Shown here: positions 1 to 8,015 of the stretch, one piece after another | How the letters are laid out: every line of letters begins with the position of its first letter | How positions within the stretch are numbered: position 1 is the first letter of the stretch | Origin: CAZHCA01 sp964530825 | Lineage (GTDB): Bacteria > Bacteroidota > Bacteroidia > Chitinophagales > Saprospiraceae | Assembly (NCBI GenBank): GCA_964530825.1 | Contig: CAZHCA010000017.1 | Coordinates: forward strand, 30,425 to 94,424 | Direction of reading: 5' to 3' | Length of the DNA: 64,000 bases | The notes under the pieces: model-generated | Database searches by the model: none | Told to the model about the DNA's origin: nothing | What the model saw: the letters and a program-made list of their open reading frames with translations, nothing else | Made by a program: the position numbers and the translations under genes

Positions 1-1
1 T

Positions 2-589
2 AAGATTTACAACGAAATGATGCGCCGCGCTGCAGGTCGTGGTGAAGATCCACATAAGTGGGCTAACCCTGCAATGTACGGTCAGTGGGTACCAGTAGGA
101 TTTGCTTCGGCTTATCACTACATTTCGGGAACTATTATGGATTTTGAGGGTTTCCTTCGCATATTCTTTGCTGCTTTCCACATGGAATACAATGGCATGT
201 TGCGGATGATGTACCCCAATCCGGTAGGTATATTCATCACTTCGGCCCAGGGACAAATGGTCGGCTTCCACGCTGTATCCTTGCTGCGGGTTGAAGAATG
301 CCCCAATGGTGAAATGCGTGCTTATTTCCTGAACCCGAACAACGAGGGGCGTCAGGATTGGGGACAAGGTATACGGCCCACCGTTTCAGGCAATGGCGAA
401 CGCTACGGGGAGTCTTCTTTACCTTTTGACCAGTTTGCCGCTCGGGTCTACGCTTTCCATTATAACCCGCTGGAAGTAGACCAGTGGATTGAAAGTGTGC
501 CGCAAGAAGCCATCGACCAGGTGTATCGCATGGCTGAAAGCAGTTGGGGACAATCGTACATATGGAGCAAAATAAAACGTCAATGGTAG
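2..589 (+). CDS. C-terminal part of an unrecognised protein (5' end outside window)
   Basis: The reading frame is open from base 2, so this is the last ~195 residues of a longer protein; the first internal ATG (17) is not necessarily the true start. The segment is rich in aromatic residues and Gly and has no clear membrane helix. A Gly-Phe-His-Ala-Val stretch followed about 28 residues later by Asn-Pro-Asn-Asn-Glu-Gly is faintly reminiscent of the His and Asn parts of papain-like folds, but the Cys half would lie upstream, so no function is assigned. Its stop codon lies inside the start region of the alanine racemase gene, which suggests translational coupling of the two genes. Confidence 0.6.
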   Translation, partial: KIYNEMMRRAAGRGEDPHKWANPAMYGQWVPVGFASAYHYISGTIMDFEGFLRIFFAAFHMEYNGMLRMMYPNPVGIFITSAQGQMVGFHAVSLLRVEECPNGEMRAYFLNPNNEGRQDWGQGIRPTVSGNGERYGESSLPFDQFAARVYAFHYNPLEVDQWIESVPQEAIDQVYRMAESSWGQSYIWSKIKRQW

Positions 590-1776
590 CAAAACAGCAC
601 CAAAAATCCAAGGTGAAGCACTCTTCGCGGATTCAGCTGAGCCAATCTGCGCTCATTAACAACATCAACTTCTTGCGTCGTAAGTTAGGCCCTCAGGTAA
701 CTTTCTCTTCCGTGGTAAAGGCTAATGCTTATGGCCACGGCATTTTCACCTTTGTACCCATGGCCGAAAAAGCCGGAGTGCGTCATTTCTCGGTAGCTTC
801 GGCCTTTGAGGCGGAAGAAGTCCTGGAAGCGCGGACTAAAGATTCGACCATCATGATTATGGGTATCCTCTACAATTCCGACCTGGAGTGGGCTATTGAA
901 AATGATATTGAGTTCTACGTCTTCCATATGGATCGGTTCCCCAAGGTCTTGGAAGCTGCCAAGGTGGTTGGCAAACCGGCTCGGATCCATCTGGAGGTGG
1001 AAACCGGCGCCAATCGTACCGGGTTACCCATGGCCGAATTTTCGGAAGCTTTGCGGGTATTGAAAAAATACGGCGAACACATTCAATTTAAGGGCTTATG
1101 CACCCACTTGGGAGGGGCCGAAAGCCTATCGGTGCAATTTAAGATCGACCAGCAAAAAAAGCGCTTTAAGGAGTATTTGAAGATCTGTGCCAAGAAAAAG
1201 TTTTATCCGGAAATATGCCATGTGGCTTCTTCTGCAGGTGCTCTGGTCTATCCCGATACGCGTTACGATCTGGTTAGAGTAGGGGTATCGCAATATGGCT
1301 TCTGGCCAAGTCCTGATGTGTATTACCACCTGCAATCTCAGCAAGCTGCTAACGGCAACGGCAAAAGCGGCGGTCTCAAGCGTATCTTTACCTGGAAAAC
1401 CGACGTGATGGATGTACGCAAGGTTGAGCCTGGCGAATTTGTAGGCTATGGCACCGCCTATCAGGCCAAAGAAGAAATGACGATCGCGGTGCTGCCTCTA
1501 GGCTACTCCAATGGATATCCCCGGGGCGAATCAAACCGTGGTAAGGTACTGATCCGTGGTAAAAAAGCCCCGATTGTCGGCCTGATCAATATGAACTTGT
1601 TTATGGTCAACGTTAGCCATATACCCGGTGTACAGGTGGGGGACGAAGTAGTGCTCGTAGGGCGCCAAAAGATCAACACCATTCGCGTTAGCTCTTTTAC
1701 CAACTTCACCGAACTGATTAACAATGAAATGCTGAGCCGCTTACCATCAGCCATCCCGCGGGAAGTAGTGCGGTAG
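562..1776 (+). CDS. alr: Alanine racemase
   Basis: PLP-dependent interconversion of L- and D-alanine, supplying D-Ala for peptidoglycan in the cytoplasm. The PLP lysine lies in VVKANAYGHG (about residue 53), at the expected start of the TIM-barrel domain. The second-domain signature around VGYGTAY and PLGYSNGYPRG (catalytic Tyr region) is present near residues 300-325. Length of about 404 residues is normal for a stand-alone racemase, without the MurF fusion seen in some Bacteroidota. I chose the ATG at 562; another ATG is at 583 and a TTG at 544. All three overlap the upstream gene, which ends at 589. The gene ends 2 bp before the end of the convergent caspase gene. Confidence 0.93.
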   Translation: MEQNKTSMVAKQHQKSKVKHSSRIQLSQSALINNINFLRRKLGPQVTFSSVVKANAYGHGIFTFVPMAEKAGVRHFSVASAFEAEEVLEARTKDSTIMIMGILYNSDLEWAIENDIEFYVFHMDRFPKVLEAAKVVGKPARIHLEVETGANRTGLPMAEFSEALRVLKKYGEHIQFKGLCTHLGGAESLSVQFKIDQQKKRFKEYLKICAKKKFYPEICHVASSAGALVYPDTRYDLVRVGVSQYGFWPSPDVYYHLQSQQAANGNGKSGGLKRIFTWKTDVMDVRKVEPGEFVGYGTAYQAKEEMTIAVLPLGYSNGYPRGESNRGKVLIRGKKAPIVGLINMNLFMVNVSHIPGVQVGDEVVLVGRQKINTIRVSSFTNFTELINNEMLSRLPSAIPREVVR

Positions 1777-1778
1777 GA

Positions 1779-2918
1779 CTATGCCAGATCCCGCTCCTCC
1801 ATCTGATCGGCAATATAGTTGATCGACTCGCGGATACGGGCCATTTCCACCGTGTAGTAATCCTGCGCAATACTGCCTGCCATCTTTTGGCGCTCTAAGT
1901 CATTGAATGCGCCATAGCGGCTGTAAACCAGGTTCTTGAGACTGCTCCCTTCGCTGAGCTTTCCCTCCAACAAATTGAGGGCTTCTTTAGTTTTACCCTG
2001 CGCCGCTAGCTTTTTCACGTGTTGGCGAATGCCATCAATGCTGGTCAGATTGGGTACTGGTTCCGGCTCAGGTGGAACGGGCGTTTGTGATCTTTCTTTA
2101 GCGCCTTCCTGGGTAGGCGGCTTCGGGGGTGGTAACTCCTGATCGGCCGTAACGCCTTTCTTGAGAAAAAAGAACTCGCCTCCTTGGTGGCCGATATTTT
2201 GCAGGGGTTCAAAACGCGGCGTCTGCTGGGAATTCGCCATAACGCCGTCGCGCATGAGGACCCACAATTCGTTGAGGCTCATGGCCGGCCGGTTGTTGTA
2301 TTCCAGCTGGGTAAGTAGGCTTTCGGCAAATGGGCTATGGTGCCCAGGCAGGCCATCGGGCACCACTTCGGTAAGCCCCGACGTCATGATCCAGCGGGAG
2401 GGCAGGGCAAAAAAGCGGGAGACTGCCTCGCGGTGCTCAACACCGGCTTTCCGGAAGAAAGCGCCAGAAAAGCAAGCATCTACGATGCCGAAAACGTGTC
2501 GTGCCTTGGTGGGCTTGATCAGGTCACGAATAACCGAATTGGAAATGTAGGTGGAGGGATCGCCGCTCTCTGCATCGCTGGGTAACCAGTAACCTTGCTG
2601 GTCAAAGTCATCCTGTACGCCATGACCGGAAAAATAGAAGAGTACATTATCCTCATTGGTCGCAATTCGCAAGTAATGCCGCATTCGATTGAGAATGTTA
2701 CGTCGGGTAGCCTCGTCATCGACTACGATTTCGCCTTGTGCCGACTCGAATTGGTATTTTCCGGTCAGCAATTGAAAAAACTGTTCAGCATCTTTGCGGG
2801 CATTGTTTAAGGGAAAGACGCCGTTGGTATAAGCGTTGATGCCGATAGCAAGGAGGTAGTTATTGCCGGAAGGATAGGGGCTTTGCGTTGTATTTCTACC
2901 AATACCTTTGTTACTCAT
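1779..2918 (-). CDS. Caspase-family (C14) peptidase with C-terminal effector-associated domain
   Basis: Metacaspase-like peptidase of 379 residues. Residues ~20-260 form the p20/p10-like fold, with the catalytic His in YFSGHG (H99) and catalytic Cys in VDACFSG (C149). There is no signal peptide, so it should be cytoplasmic. After a Pro-rich linker (~255-290) comes a ~85-residue helical tail (~292-375) with the pattern I-x2-H-x3-L-A-x-G-K-x2-EAL-x2-L, then SRY, then a Gly-x-Ile-x3-Y helix, matching my knowledge of EAD11 effector-associated domains. In such families the EAD recruits a peptidase effector to a partner carrying a like domain. It is the last gene of a probable leftward three-gene set (62 bp after the lipoprotein). 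Substrate and partner are unknown; the small EAD-like proteins at 6292-6948 and 35169-35534 are candidates. Confidence 0.87.
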   Translation of the reverse strand: MSNKGIGRNTTQSPYPSGNNYLLAIGINAYTNGVFPLNNARKDAEQFFQLLTGKYQFESAQGEIVVDDEATRRNILNRMRHYLRIATNEDNVLFYFSGHGVQDDFDQQGYWLPSDAESGDPSTYISNSVIRDLIKPTKARHVFGIVDACFSGAFFRKAGVEHREAVSRFFALPSRWIMTSGLTEVVPDGLPGHHSPFAESLLTQLEYNNRPAMSLNELWVLMRDGVMANSQQTPRFEPLQNIGHQGGEFFFLKKGVTADQELPPPKPPTQEGAKERSQTPVPPEPEPVPNLTSIDGIRQHVKKLAAQGKTKEALNLLEGKLSEGSSLKNLVYSRYGAFNDLERQKMAGSIAQDYYTVEMARIRESINYIADQMEERDLA

Positions 2919-2980
2919 GGGTCAGGGGCCAGGTTTAGTGGATAAAGGGGTTGAAAAAAACTAGATATTGCCAGGTTCTG

Positions 2981-3922
2981 TTATGGCGAACAGTTCAAAT
3001 GGCGCTTTTTAAATCGAATATACGAAGCAATTGCATTGGCCTCGGGCGTAGGTAGCTGAGCTTCCAAGAACTTTTGCAATACGTAGTGCATGGCTGCCCG
3101 CTCTTTGTAACTCAGGTTGATCCCACCGCTAGAGCCCAGGAAGGCATAAATATCACTCTGGGTGCGGTGCCAGTCGGGGTCAAAAGATAGGTATGCTTCG
3201 TAACCGAGTTGGTAGGGCAGGGTAGGCACAGGTTGATTCAGAGTAAGTCCGTCTTGGACTAGGCTATCCCGAATAGCGGGAAGTTGTTCTTCACATTTAC
3301 TTACCCATTCATCCAGGGCCTTGGCCTGGATCAGTCGTACACTGTGTAACCCCCGGCGGGCGTTTTCCTGTTCGCGACGCAGGGCCGGTGTATCGATGGT
3401 ATCGGGCTGACTTAAATTCCAGGCACGAAAATAGTACTGCTCGCCGGCCAGAGCGGTGACGTAGGCCACCCAGGGCCAGTCAGCCGAACGAGGGCCACCC
3501 GCTTCGCCGGACATCATTTTTTCGATCATGTAATCGCTTTCCGAAGCTAGCACATCGCCCATGGTGGTGTACAGGCGTGGCAGCGTCCAGGCGTTTACCC
3601 GGTTAAGGGTAGTGCTCTGTAATTGTAGCTCGCTTACCTGCAGGTCATTGACGACATCGCGCAGCAGAACGGTCGATTCGGGCTGTGCACGCAGGCGCAT
3701 CAGATTGATTTGAGCCCGCAGGACGCGTGCTTCGAGATCGTCGGAGCCAGCATCCAGTAGGTAGGTGTCGGCAATCTGGCCAGCATTTGAAAAATTGCCG
3801 GTCTGCAGGCTCTGGTAGTAAGCGTTCAGCAACTGCTGGTAGGGTGTTGGCTCCTGTAAGGCTTTTTTTGCATTACAGGCAACCAGCAGAAAGAGGGCCA
3901 ACAAGAAAAATAGAGGTCTCAT
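2981..3922 (-). CDS. Predicted lipoprotein, function unknown
   Basis: 313 residues starting with a lipoprotein signal: hydrophobic core followed by the lipobox LLVAC with Cys at about residue 16, so probably exported and lipid-anchored. The mature part is mostly alpha-helical with a repeated-helix look (LLNAYYQSLQTGNF, ARVLRAQINLMRLR) that could be TPR-like, but I cannot name a family. The start lies 2 bp downstream of the stop of the 314-residue gene, indicating one transcript, and the caspase gene follows 62 bp later. Confidence 0.7.
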   Translation of the reverse strand: MRPLFFLLALFLLVACNAKKALQEPTPYQQLLNAYYQSLQTGNFSNAGQIADTYLLDAGSDDLEARVLRAQINLMRLRAQPESTVLLRDVVNDLQVSELQLQSTTLNRVNAWTLPRLYTTMGDVLASESDYMIEKMMSGEAGGPRSADWPWVAYVTALAGEQYYFRAWNLSQPDTIDTPALRREQENARRGLHSVRLIQAKALDEWVSKCEEQLPAIRDSLVQDGLTLNQPVPTLPYQLGYEAYLSFDPDWHRTQSDIYAFLGSSGGINLSYKERAAMHYVLQKFLEAQLPTPEANAIASYIRFKKRHLNCSP

Positions 3923-3924
3923 AC

Positions 3925-4869
3925 TTAAGGGTTGGTATGGATTGGGGGAAATTGGGAAGCTACGCCTTCGAGCCTCGCTTTGCGGTCTTGCAGTTCAATC
4001 ATTCGTTTTTCCAATGCACGCCGTCGCGCTTCGAGGTCGGCCACTTCCGACAGGTGATTGTCCGGATCGTCGAGGGCCATCAGGCTATGCTGTGCCCGCT
4101 CCAGCTCTTGCTCGACGTTTTGCAACTTTCGGAACACCACGTAGCCGAGGGTTTTGTCGATCATCTCGTCCCCCTCGAGAATGGTCTGGTTAAAAATATC
4201 GCTGATTTTACCCGATAACTCCGATACGTGATCTTCTTTGAGTTCGATACCTTGCAAAATGCGCGATTGAAGCACTAACTGGATATATTCGGGAATTTTA
4301 TTTTGCAAATCGCGCAGGGAATAGCCTTTGTTTTGCTCCTTGATGGCTGCAACACGACAGATGATCTCGCGGAAGTGCTCCAGTCTGGGTTCGCTAAGTG
4401 TACGCACGTGCTCCTGCAATTGTGGATCGGTGTCGAAGGCGAGGTTGTCGAGATAGTCAAAAAAATAGTGGTGGGCGTACTTCAGAATCTCGAGGTGCTT
4501 GTCGCGGTCAGGATGGGTTGGGTCGCTGGCAATCTTCAGATCATTATCAAATTGGGCCGCCAGCTCTTCGTGAAAATGGTGGGCTTCGTTGCGGAAGAAA
4601 TTGCGCACCACCATAGCACTGATATCCGGATTTACAGAGGTGTGAAAGATCCCCTGGGCGCGAAAATCCATATCCAGCTGATGCCGTTGTTCCAAGACTC
4701 TGGCGCGTACTTCTTTTCCTAAGCGGATAAAGCTGAAAAGCATCTCAGTTACAAAAAATACGGTCTTACTCTGCAAAAGGGTCGAACCGCCGATCGCCAT
4801 GGCAGTGCCAAAGATATTGCTGACTTTACCCTCAAAATCTTCGATGAGTTGTTTTGGTTCTGCAGGCAT
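3925..4869 (-). CDS. Unrecognised helical protein with C-terminal coiled coil
   Basis: 314 residues, no signal peptide. A short hydrophobic stretch near residues 22-50 (GTAMAIGGSTLL, VFFVTEMLFSFI) might be amphipathic or membrane-associated. The middle has a region rich in acidic residues and His (NEAHHFHEEL, YAHHYFFDYLDNL). The last ~80 residues are strongly charged and heptad-like (coiled coil, LEARRRALEKRMIELQDRKARLE). No family recognised. It is the first gene of the leftward set with the lipoprotein and the caspase, so a link to caspase action is possible but is inference from position only. Confidence 0.65.
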   Translation of the reverse strand: MPAEPKQLIEDFEGKVSNIFGTAMAIGGSTLLQSKTVFFVTEMLFSFIRLGKEVRARVLEQRHQLDMDFRAQGIFHTSVNPDISAMVVRNFFRNEAHHFHEELAAQFDNDLKIASDPTHPDRDKHLEILKYAHHYFFDYLDNLAFDTDPQLQEHVRTLSEPRLEHFREIICRVAAIKEQNKGYSLRDLQNKIPEYIQLVLQSRILQGIELKEDHVSELSGKISDIFNQTILEGDEMIDKTLGYVVFRKLQNVEQELERAQHSLMALDDPDNHLSEVADLEARRRALEKRMIELQDRKARLEGVASQFPPIHTNP

Positions 4870-4997
4870 GAGTTTGAAGTTGAAGGTGAATGAGGCTCGA
4901 AGGGGACATAAACACCGTCTACCAGTAGCCCGGAGATAGTGGCCTTTAAACCACGGTTTTTTGTCTCTACCTTAGCCGTTTGGCTCAATATACCAAT

Positions 4998-5996
4998 TTA
5001 CTGCGTTTCATACCCGTCTTCGTCCCAGGTGAATTCGGATATAAAGGGCGCGTGATCCGAATCGGGGAAAAGGTCTTGGGTTGCCCCGCTGATGGTCTCG
5101 TCGGGCAAGGTCTCGTTGTGGATTTCGGAGTGGCGGTAACAACTTACCATGGCTTGCGACATAAGCAGGTGGTCGATCAGGCGGCGGTGGCCCTGGTGCA
5201 ACAGCGTATAGCGGGCCGGCTCGGGTATGGTATTCTCGGCAGGAAAGAGGGCGCGCGGTCGCAGTTCGGGATTGTGGGTCGCTTCTACATTTCCGATCAG
5301 GGTGCGCACCGGTACTTCGTCGGGTTCGGCATTAAAATCGCCTGCTACCACCAGGTGTGGATCGGGATGGGCATCGAAAATGCGGTCGACCAAGTAGCGG
5401 GCCTCTAGGGCCTGGCCAACCCGTTTGATGGAGGAGAGGAAATATCCCTCTGCCCATCCGCTCACAGTCTGCCACACCTGCAGGATGCCCCTGTTATAGG
5501 TTTGCCCAGGTATGCGCGTCGGAATACGTGACTTCAGGTGCATATTGACTACGTGAAGAATCTTACCGCGCGTTATTTCGATCTGGGCGTAGAGTAGCGG
5601 GCGCTCCCACCGCACGGGATCGGCCTCCAGGTCGGGCGGATCGGAGGTGACGCGACGGTAGGCCAGCGTTTCGATCAGGTCGTTGCGATACTGCTCATGT
5701 TGCACAATGGGGAAGCGCGAAGCGATTACCACATTGCGCAAGCTATACAGCCGCCCGTCTTCCGTATTGGTCGATACCACCCGGTAGTCGCCCATGCCAG
5801 CGGCTGTAAGTAAATCGCGCAGCACGCGCAACTCGCGGCGGCCTTCGGCATTCTCCTGAGCGTGGATCTCTTGTAGGCAGAGGATGTCGGCCCGGGTGCG
5901 CCTTAGCATGGGCACTAGAATGGCAAAGCGCGCCGCCAGCCGATCGTGGGGCTCAGTGTCGAGGTTTTGCAGGTTGAAGGTGGCGATGCGAAACAT
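4998..5996 (-). CDS. Endonuclease/exonuclease/phosphatase (EEP) family hydrolase
   Basis: 332 residues with the EEP fold signatures in order: an N-terminal TFNLQNL (Asn ligand), LCLQEIHAQE (metal-binding Glu), VVAGDFNAEPDE (catalytic Asp/Asn) and SDHAPFISEF (catalytic Asp-His) near the C-terminus. No signal peptide, so an intracellular phosphodiesterase or phosphomonoesterase; the substrate (nucleic acid, lipid or small phosphate ester) cannot be told from sequence. It stands alone on the minus strand between the unknown coiled-coil gene and the small EAD-like protein, both also on the minus strand, with a ~295 bp gap upstream. Confidence 0.85.
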   Translation of the reverse strand: MFRIATFNLQNLDTEPHDRLAARFAILVPMLRRTRADILCLQEIHAQENAEGRRELRVLRDLLTAAGMGDYRVVSTNTEDGRLYSLRNVVIASRFPIVQHEQYRNDLIETLAYRRVTSDPPDLEADPVRWERPLLYAQIEITRGKILHVVNMHLKSRIPTRIPGQTYNRGILQVWQTVSGWAEGYFLSSIKRVGQALEARYLVDRIFDAHPDPHLVVAGDFNAEPDEVPVRTLIGNVEATHNPELRPRALFPAENTIPEPARYTLLHQGHRRLIDHLLMSQAMVSCYRHSEIHNETLPDETISGATQDLFPDSDHAPFISEFTWDEDGYETQ

Positions 5997-6291
5997 GCAA
6001 TATGTTTAAGGTGGAGAAGTACATTCGGAACGACTAGCCTAATATAACCTGTCTGGCTAAGTTGTGAACGCCCTTTAGGTTTTTTGTGGCAGGAAAATAA
6101 AAGGAGGGCTAAACTAATCATCCAGCCCCTTTTCCCATTGGTGGTCCTGATCGCGAAAAGCACCAAAATAGGGCGCCGGTTCTGGAAAACTGGTAGAAGT
6201 ATCGCGCGCAGTGGGGAATGGCAGAAGCGGCTTGAACTGGTGGCCAGCGAAGCTGGCGGTGTCGCGCTGGACCCAGTGCAGGTGGTTTTCC

Positions 6292-6948
6292 TCAATTAAC
6301 CGGACGAGCAGGCCGTCTTTCTACTTCCCAGTCCAGGCGCTCAGAAGATGCCTGATCAGTAACAGCCGGCGACATTTCTTTGACGACCACCAGCCTTTCC
6401 TGAAAGGCATCCCAAGCGATCCAAACCCACTGCTCCAGGCCCGGCCGGATGTTATAAAGGCCCCAGAATCGGTGATCGACGCCCGTTATGGCGCGCTGAC
6501 TGACAGGCAGCAAATTCCAGAGCCGGTAGCCCGTGAATTCAGAGGCTTTTCGCCATGATTGTAGTAAAAAGCGCGCTTTTTCCCGTTCTTCCTGGTTGCC
6601 GCGCTCGCTCCAGAAAGGTTCGGACCAGACCTGTAATTCTTTACTTACGGCAAATCGCCGGTTACTGCTGTCGCGGTAGGGCGGCATTAAAGCTTGTTTG
6701 TCTTCCTTCGGTTTGGGTTGGTTCCATTCAGGGGCTCGAAAATAAAACTGCTGGAGCCGGTCAATAATCCCCTGCTGAACAGTCGCATACGTAGATACAT
6801 CTTTTGCATTTTGCCATTGTAACCGGAGCGGTTCTCCTTGTTGGCGTTCCGATGCCGGGAGGTTCTCTAGCAGTAAATTCAGGGCCTCTTGAATTTGCTG
6901 TCGGGCGATAGCCCTCTTGACAAGGCCTTGCAGGACCTTCCAGTGCAT
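6292..6948 (-). CDS. Small protein with N-terminal EAD11-like domain and possible degenerate kinase N-lobe
   Basis: 219 residues from the ATG at 6948; an upstream in-frame ATG would start inside the terminator hairpin of the preceding gene and is rejected. Residues ~3-70 have the EAD11-like pattern (LVKRAIARQQIQEALNLL, then a Gly-Ile-Ile-Asp-Arg-Leu helix), comparable to the tail of the caspase at 1779-2918. Near the C-terminus, LYNIRP, WVWIAWDAF and LVVVKEMSPA resemble the first strands of a Ser/Thr kinase N-lobe including a VxK-type lysine, but the Gly-rich loop is not convincing and no C-lobe follows; the frame stops ~25 residues later. It may be a binding adaptor or a truncated effector. 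No signal peptide. Confidence 0.6.
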   Translation of the reverse strand: MHWKVLQGLVKRAIARQQIQEALNLLLENLPASERQQGEPLRLQWQNAKDVSTYATVQQGIIDRLQQFYFRAPEWNQPKPKEDKQALMPPYRDSSNRRFAVSKELQVWSEPFWSERGNQEEREKARFLLQSWRKASEFTGYRLWNLLPVSQRAITGVDHRFWGLYNIRPGLEQWVWIAWDAFQERLVVVKEMSPAVTDQASSERLDWEVERRPARPVN

Positions 6949-6965
6949 GGCATTTTTTTGGGGTG

Positions 6966-7007
6966 TAAAAAAAGTGATGAATGATTTTAGCCAACCATTC
7001 ATCACTT
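6966..7007 (-). terminator. Rho-independent terminator of the lipoprotein gene
   Basis: A perfect 12-bp stem (AAGTGATGAATG at 6972-6983 pairing with CATTCATCACTT at 6996-7007), 12-base loop, followed on the minus strand by a run of seven T. It lies just after the stop of the leftward gene ending at 7023 and before the start of the EAD-like gene at 6948, so those two genes are separate transcripts. Confidence 0.85.
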
Positions 7008-7022
7008 AAGTACAGCCCGGAA

Positions 7023-7832
7023 TTACATTTCTTCGCCGGGATCCTCTTCTAGCGTGAATTTACGGCTTACCGGATTAAGCGGGGTATCCACTGCATTGCC
7101 CTCTTGGTCGATGAGGGTCAAGGTAATGAGGTTTTCTCCCATTGGCAATCCCTCTATCAGGTAGGGTTGCCACTTGTCGATGATGTGTTCCTCATCGTTG
7201 ATCATCGCTTTTATCCGGTATTGGTCGCCGAGGTCAGCATTTACCAAAAAGAAGTCCAGCATGACTTTTTCGGTGTTGGCTTTTCCGACATAGGTACCCT
7301 TGGGCCGGCTGTAGAAGAGCATGGGCTCGGTGATATCTTCGCTTTCAGTAATGGTATTATTTTCCACCTTGACTTTTTTCGCCAGATAGGCATTTCCATT
7401 TTTGATACTTTCGTGGTAAGAGCGCGACAAAAAGGCCAGGATGTAGTGGTCGCCATCGGCGATTTCGTAGGGAAACGTTCCCTCGTATTTGGCTGCGTAG
7501 GGGTTGGTATCTACAATCAGATGTATGTGTTGCCCCTTTCCGGAGTTGGCGCACATTTTACTATCGGCATCGGGTGTTTGAATACCCAACTCGTAATTGC
7601 TAAATTGAAAATCGAAGGTGCCGTTTTCGAAGGTCATGGCCTCCATTCGCGCATTTTGATAAGCAGGCGATGGGCTGAGCGGTGTTAGGGAATACTGTTT
7701 GTCCATGGTCCCGTTGGCCGCCTCTTCCTGAACTGTATCACCGGTCGCCTCCTGTTCATTAGAGTTGTTAGGCGTACAGGCACCGAACAGCAGGAGGGCC
7801 ATTAATACCAGCAAAAAATTGGTGAACTTCAT
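7023..7832 (-). CDS. Predicted lipoprotein, function unknown
   Basis: 269 residues from the ATG at 7832, chosen because it is directly followed by a lipoprotein signal peptide (KFTNFLLVLMALLLFGAC, lipobox Cys ~18); the frame extends further upstream but that part is not signal-like. A low-complexity Asn/Glu/Thr stretch follows the Cys. The mature protein contains a GKGQHIHLIVD motif and extended-strand segments suggesting an immunoglobulin- or cupredoxin-like beta fold, possibly related to DUF4399-type proteins (weak). It diverges from the copper ATPase gene at 8016; a shared metal-related role is possible but unproven. Confidence 0.75.
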   Translation of the reverse strand: MKFTNFLLVLMALLLFGACTPNNSNEQEATGDTVQEEAANGTMDKQYSLTPLSPSPAYQNARMEAMTFENGTFDFQFSNYELGIQTPDADSKMCANSGKGQHIHLIVDTNPYAAKYEGTFPYEIADGDHYILAFLSRSYHESIKNGNAYLAKKVKVENNTITESEDITEPMLFYSRPKGTYVGKANTEKVMLDFFLVNADLGDQYRIKAMINDEEHIIDKWQPYLIEGLPMGENLITLTLIDQEGNAVDTPLNPVSRKFTLEEDPGEEM

Positions 7833-8015
7833 GTTTTGGATTTTTAATTGTTTAAAGGATAAATCGAATTGTTGATAAAGCGTGTTTTGGCTCGTTAAAC
7901 AAAAGCCATTTGGGGGTTGTTTGCCGCAATTTGAGATTCGCAAGGGCGTATGCCCGGATTTCGGTCCAAATTATTGAAAGTTGGGTAGGTTGGAGTTGTT
8001 GAAAAAGAAAACCGC

